A stretch of 64,000 nucleotides of DNA, taken from assembly GCA_963712905.1 (NCBI GenBank), contig CAVQJU010000003.1, forward strand, positions 62,001-126,000, written 5' to 3'. Positions 63,883 to 64,000 of this stretch are shown here, one piece after another. The notes under the pieces are model-generated. The model saw only the letters and a program-made list of their open reading frames with translations, ran no database searches and was not told the DNA's origin. Source of the stretch: CAVQJU01 sp963712905. GTDB taxonomy: Bacteria; Acidobacteriota; Vicinamibacteria; Vicinamibacterales; CAVVIG01. Within the stretch, counting starts at the first letter, position 1. Each line of letters begins with the position of its first letter. The position numbers and the translations under genes were made by a program.

Positions 63883-64000
63883 TTAGAGCAGATACAGCAC
63901 GGGAAACAGGAAGATCCACACGAGGTCGACGAAGTGCCAGTAGAGACCCGTGTACTCGATGCGGTTCGCGTACTGCTCGGGATTCTTCTTCCAGAGGCCC
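63883..64000 (-). CDS. coxC: cytochrome c oxidase subunit III, partial (runs off the right edge)
   Basis: The last ~38 residues are visible: KKNPEQYANRIEYTGLYWHF then VDLVWIFLFPVLYLL and TAA. The GLYWHFVDLVWIFLFPVLYLL-type ending is the terminal helix of subunit III. The gene is cut by the window end, so nothing can be said of the rest. Confidence 0.88.
   Translation of the reverse strand, partial: GLWKKNPEQYANRIEYTGLYWHFVDLVWIFLFPVLYLL

Overview
The window reads as a high-GC chromosomal segment of an Acidobacteriota bacterium, most likely of the Vicinamibacteria type. This placement is inferred from gene content: a VWFA-type protein of the acidobacterial style, a PSD1-like cytochrome (DUF1592)/DUF1552/ankyrin trio, futalosine-pathway menaquinone genes, a full ISC iron-sulfur operon and a caa3/aa3-type oxidase. 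No rRNA, tRNA, CRISPR array, prophage or transposase was seen. Coding density is very high, and no gap longer than about 200 bases lacks a gene.

Layout. 0-3.7 kb: two BtuF-like cobalamin-binding proteins around a DUF71 ATP-pyrophosphatase, an inverted-repeat-flanked four-helix-bundle gene, and a VapBC module. 3.7-5.4 kb: a small secreted protein and a Tat-type amidohydrolase. 5.5-16.3 kb (all minus strand): a sulfur/Fe-S superoperon headed by a consensus sigma-70 promoter. Its order is cysM, a JAMM protease, a MoaD-MoeB-rhodanese fusion, iscR, iscS, iscU, iscA, hscB, hscA, fdx, iscX, a membrane protein, mqnB and mqnD. 16.4-24.4 kb: a methyltransferase, an AlkA-like glycosylase, a formylglycine-enzyme-fold protein, a CoA-transferase, a degenerate PilT-like ATPase, menG and a DtxR/MntR regulator. 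24.4-35.9 kb: HAD phosphatase, queD, queC, a DUF4097 lipoprotein, a deoxyhypusine-synthase-like protein, a sigma-54 activator, an HD-GYP/GGDEF protein and a tannase-family protein. 35.9-41.3 kb: the DUF1592/DUF1552/ankyrin set. 41.4-52.3 kb: fabI, then argH-argR facing argC-B-D-J-F, then an acyl-CoA ligase. 52.3-64 kb: a FitAB-like toxin-antitoxin, pxpA, a candidate structured RNA with a strong terminator, a DGQHR-rfbBAC operon, OsmC, an FTR1 permease behind a Fur-like palindrome, a VWA protein, frataxin, and cytochrome oxidase subunits running off the right edge.

The most unusual property lies between the genes. Many junctions are filled by one of two kinds of repeat. The first kind is palindromic REP-like elements (for example GTAGCGCGGGGCTTTCAGC followed by GGCGGCCCTGAAAGGGCC), found five times, plus a second short palindrome found twice. 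The second kind is 'word repeats', short 6-10 bp phrases reiterated imperfectly and often in inverted arms (GGTCCGAG, GTTCTACG, GTAGGTCGG, GGTAATTT, GGTTCAGG, GGTCATCT, GTCAGTG). They abut genes so tightly that they supply stop codons to about a dozen genes, start codons to a few, and in mqnD an in-frame Gly-Pro-Leu tract. Another repeat is inserted in frame inside the DUF1592 gene.

Three conserved genes (iscS, queD, the ankyrin gene) carry apparent single-base frameshifts. Either the assembly has residual indels or these are real lesions. Functional assignments come from recognised motifs and neighbourhood only; no database search was run.
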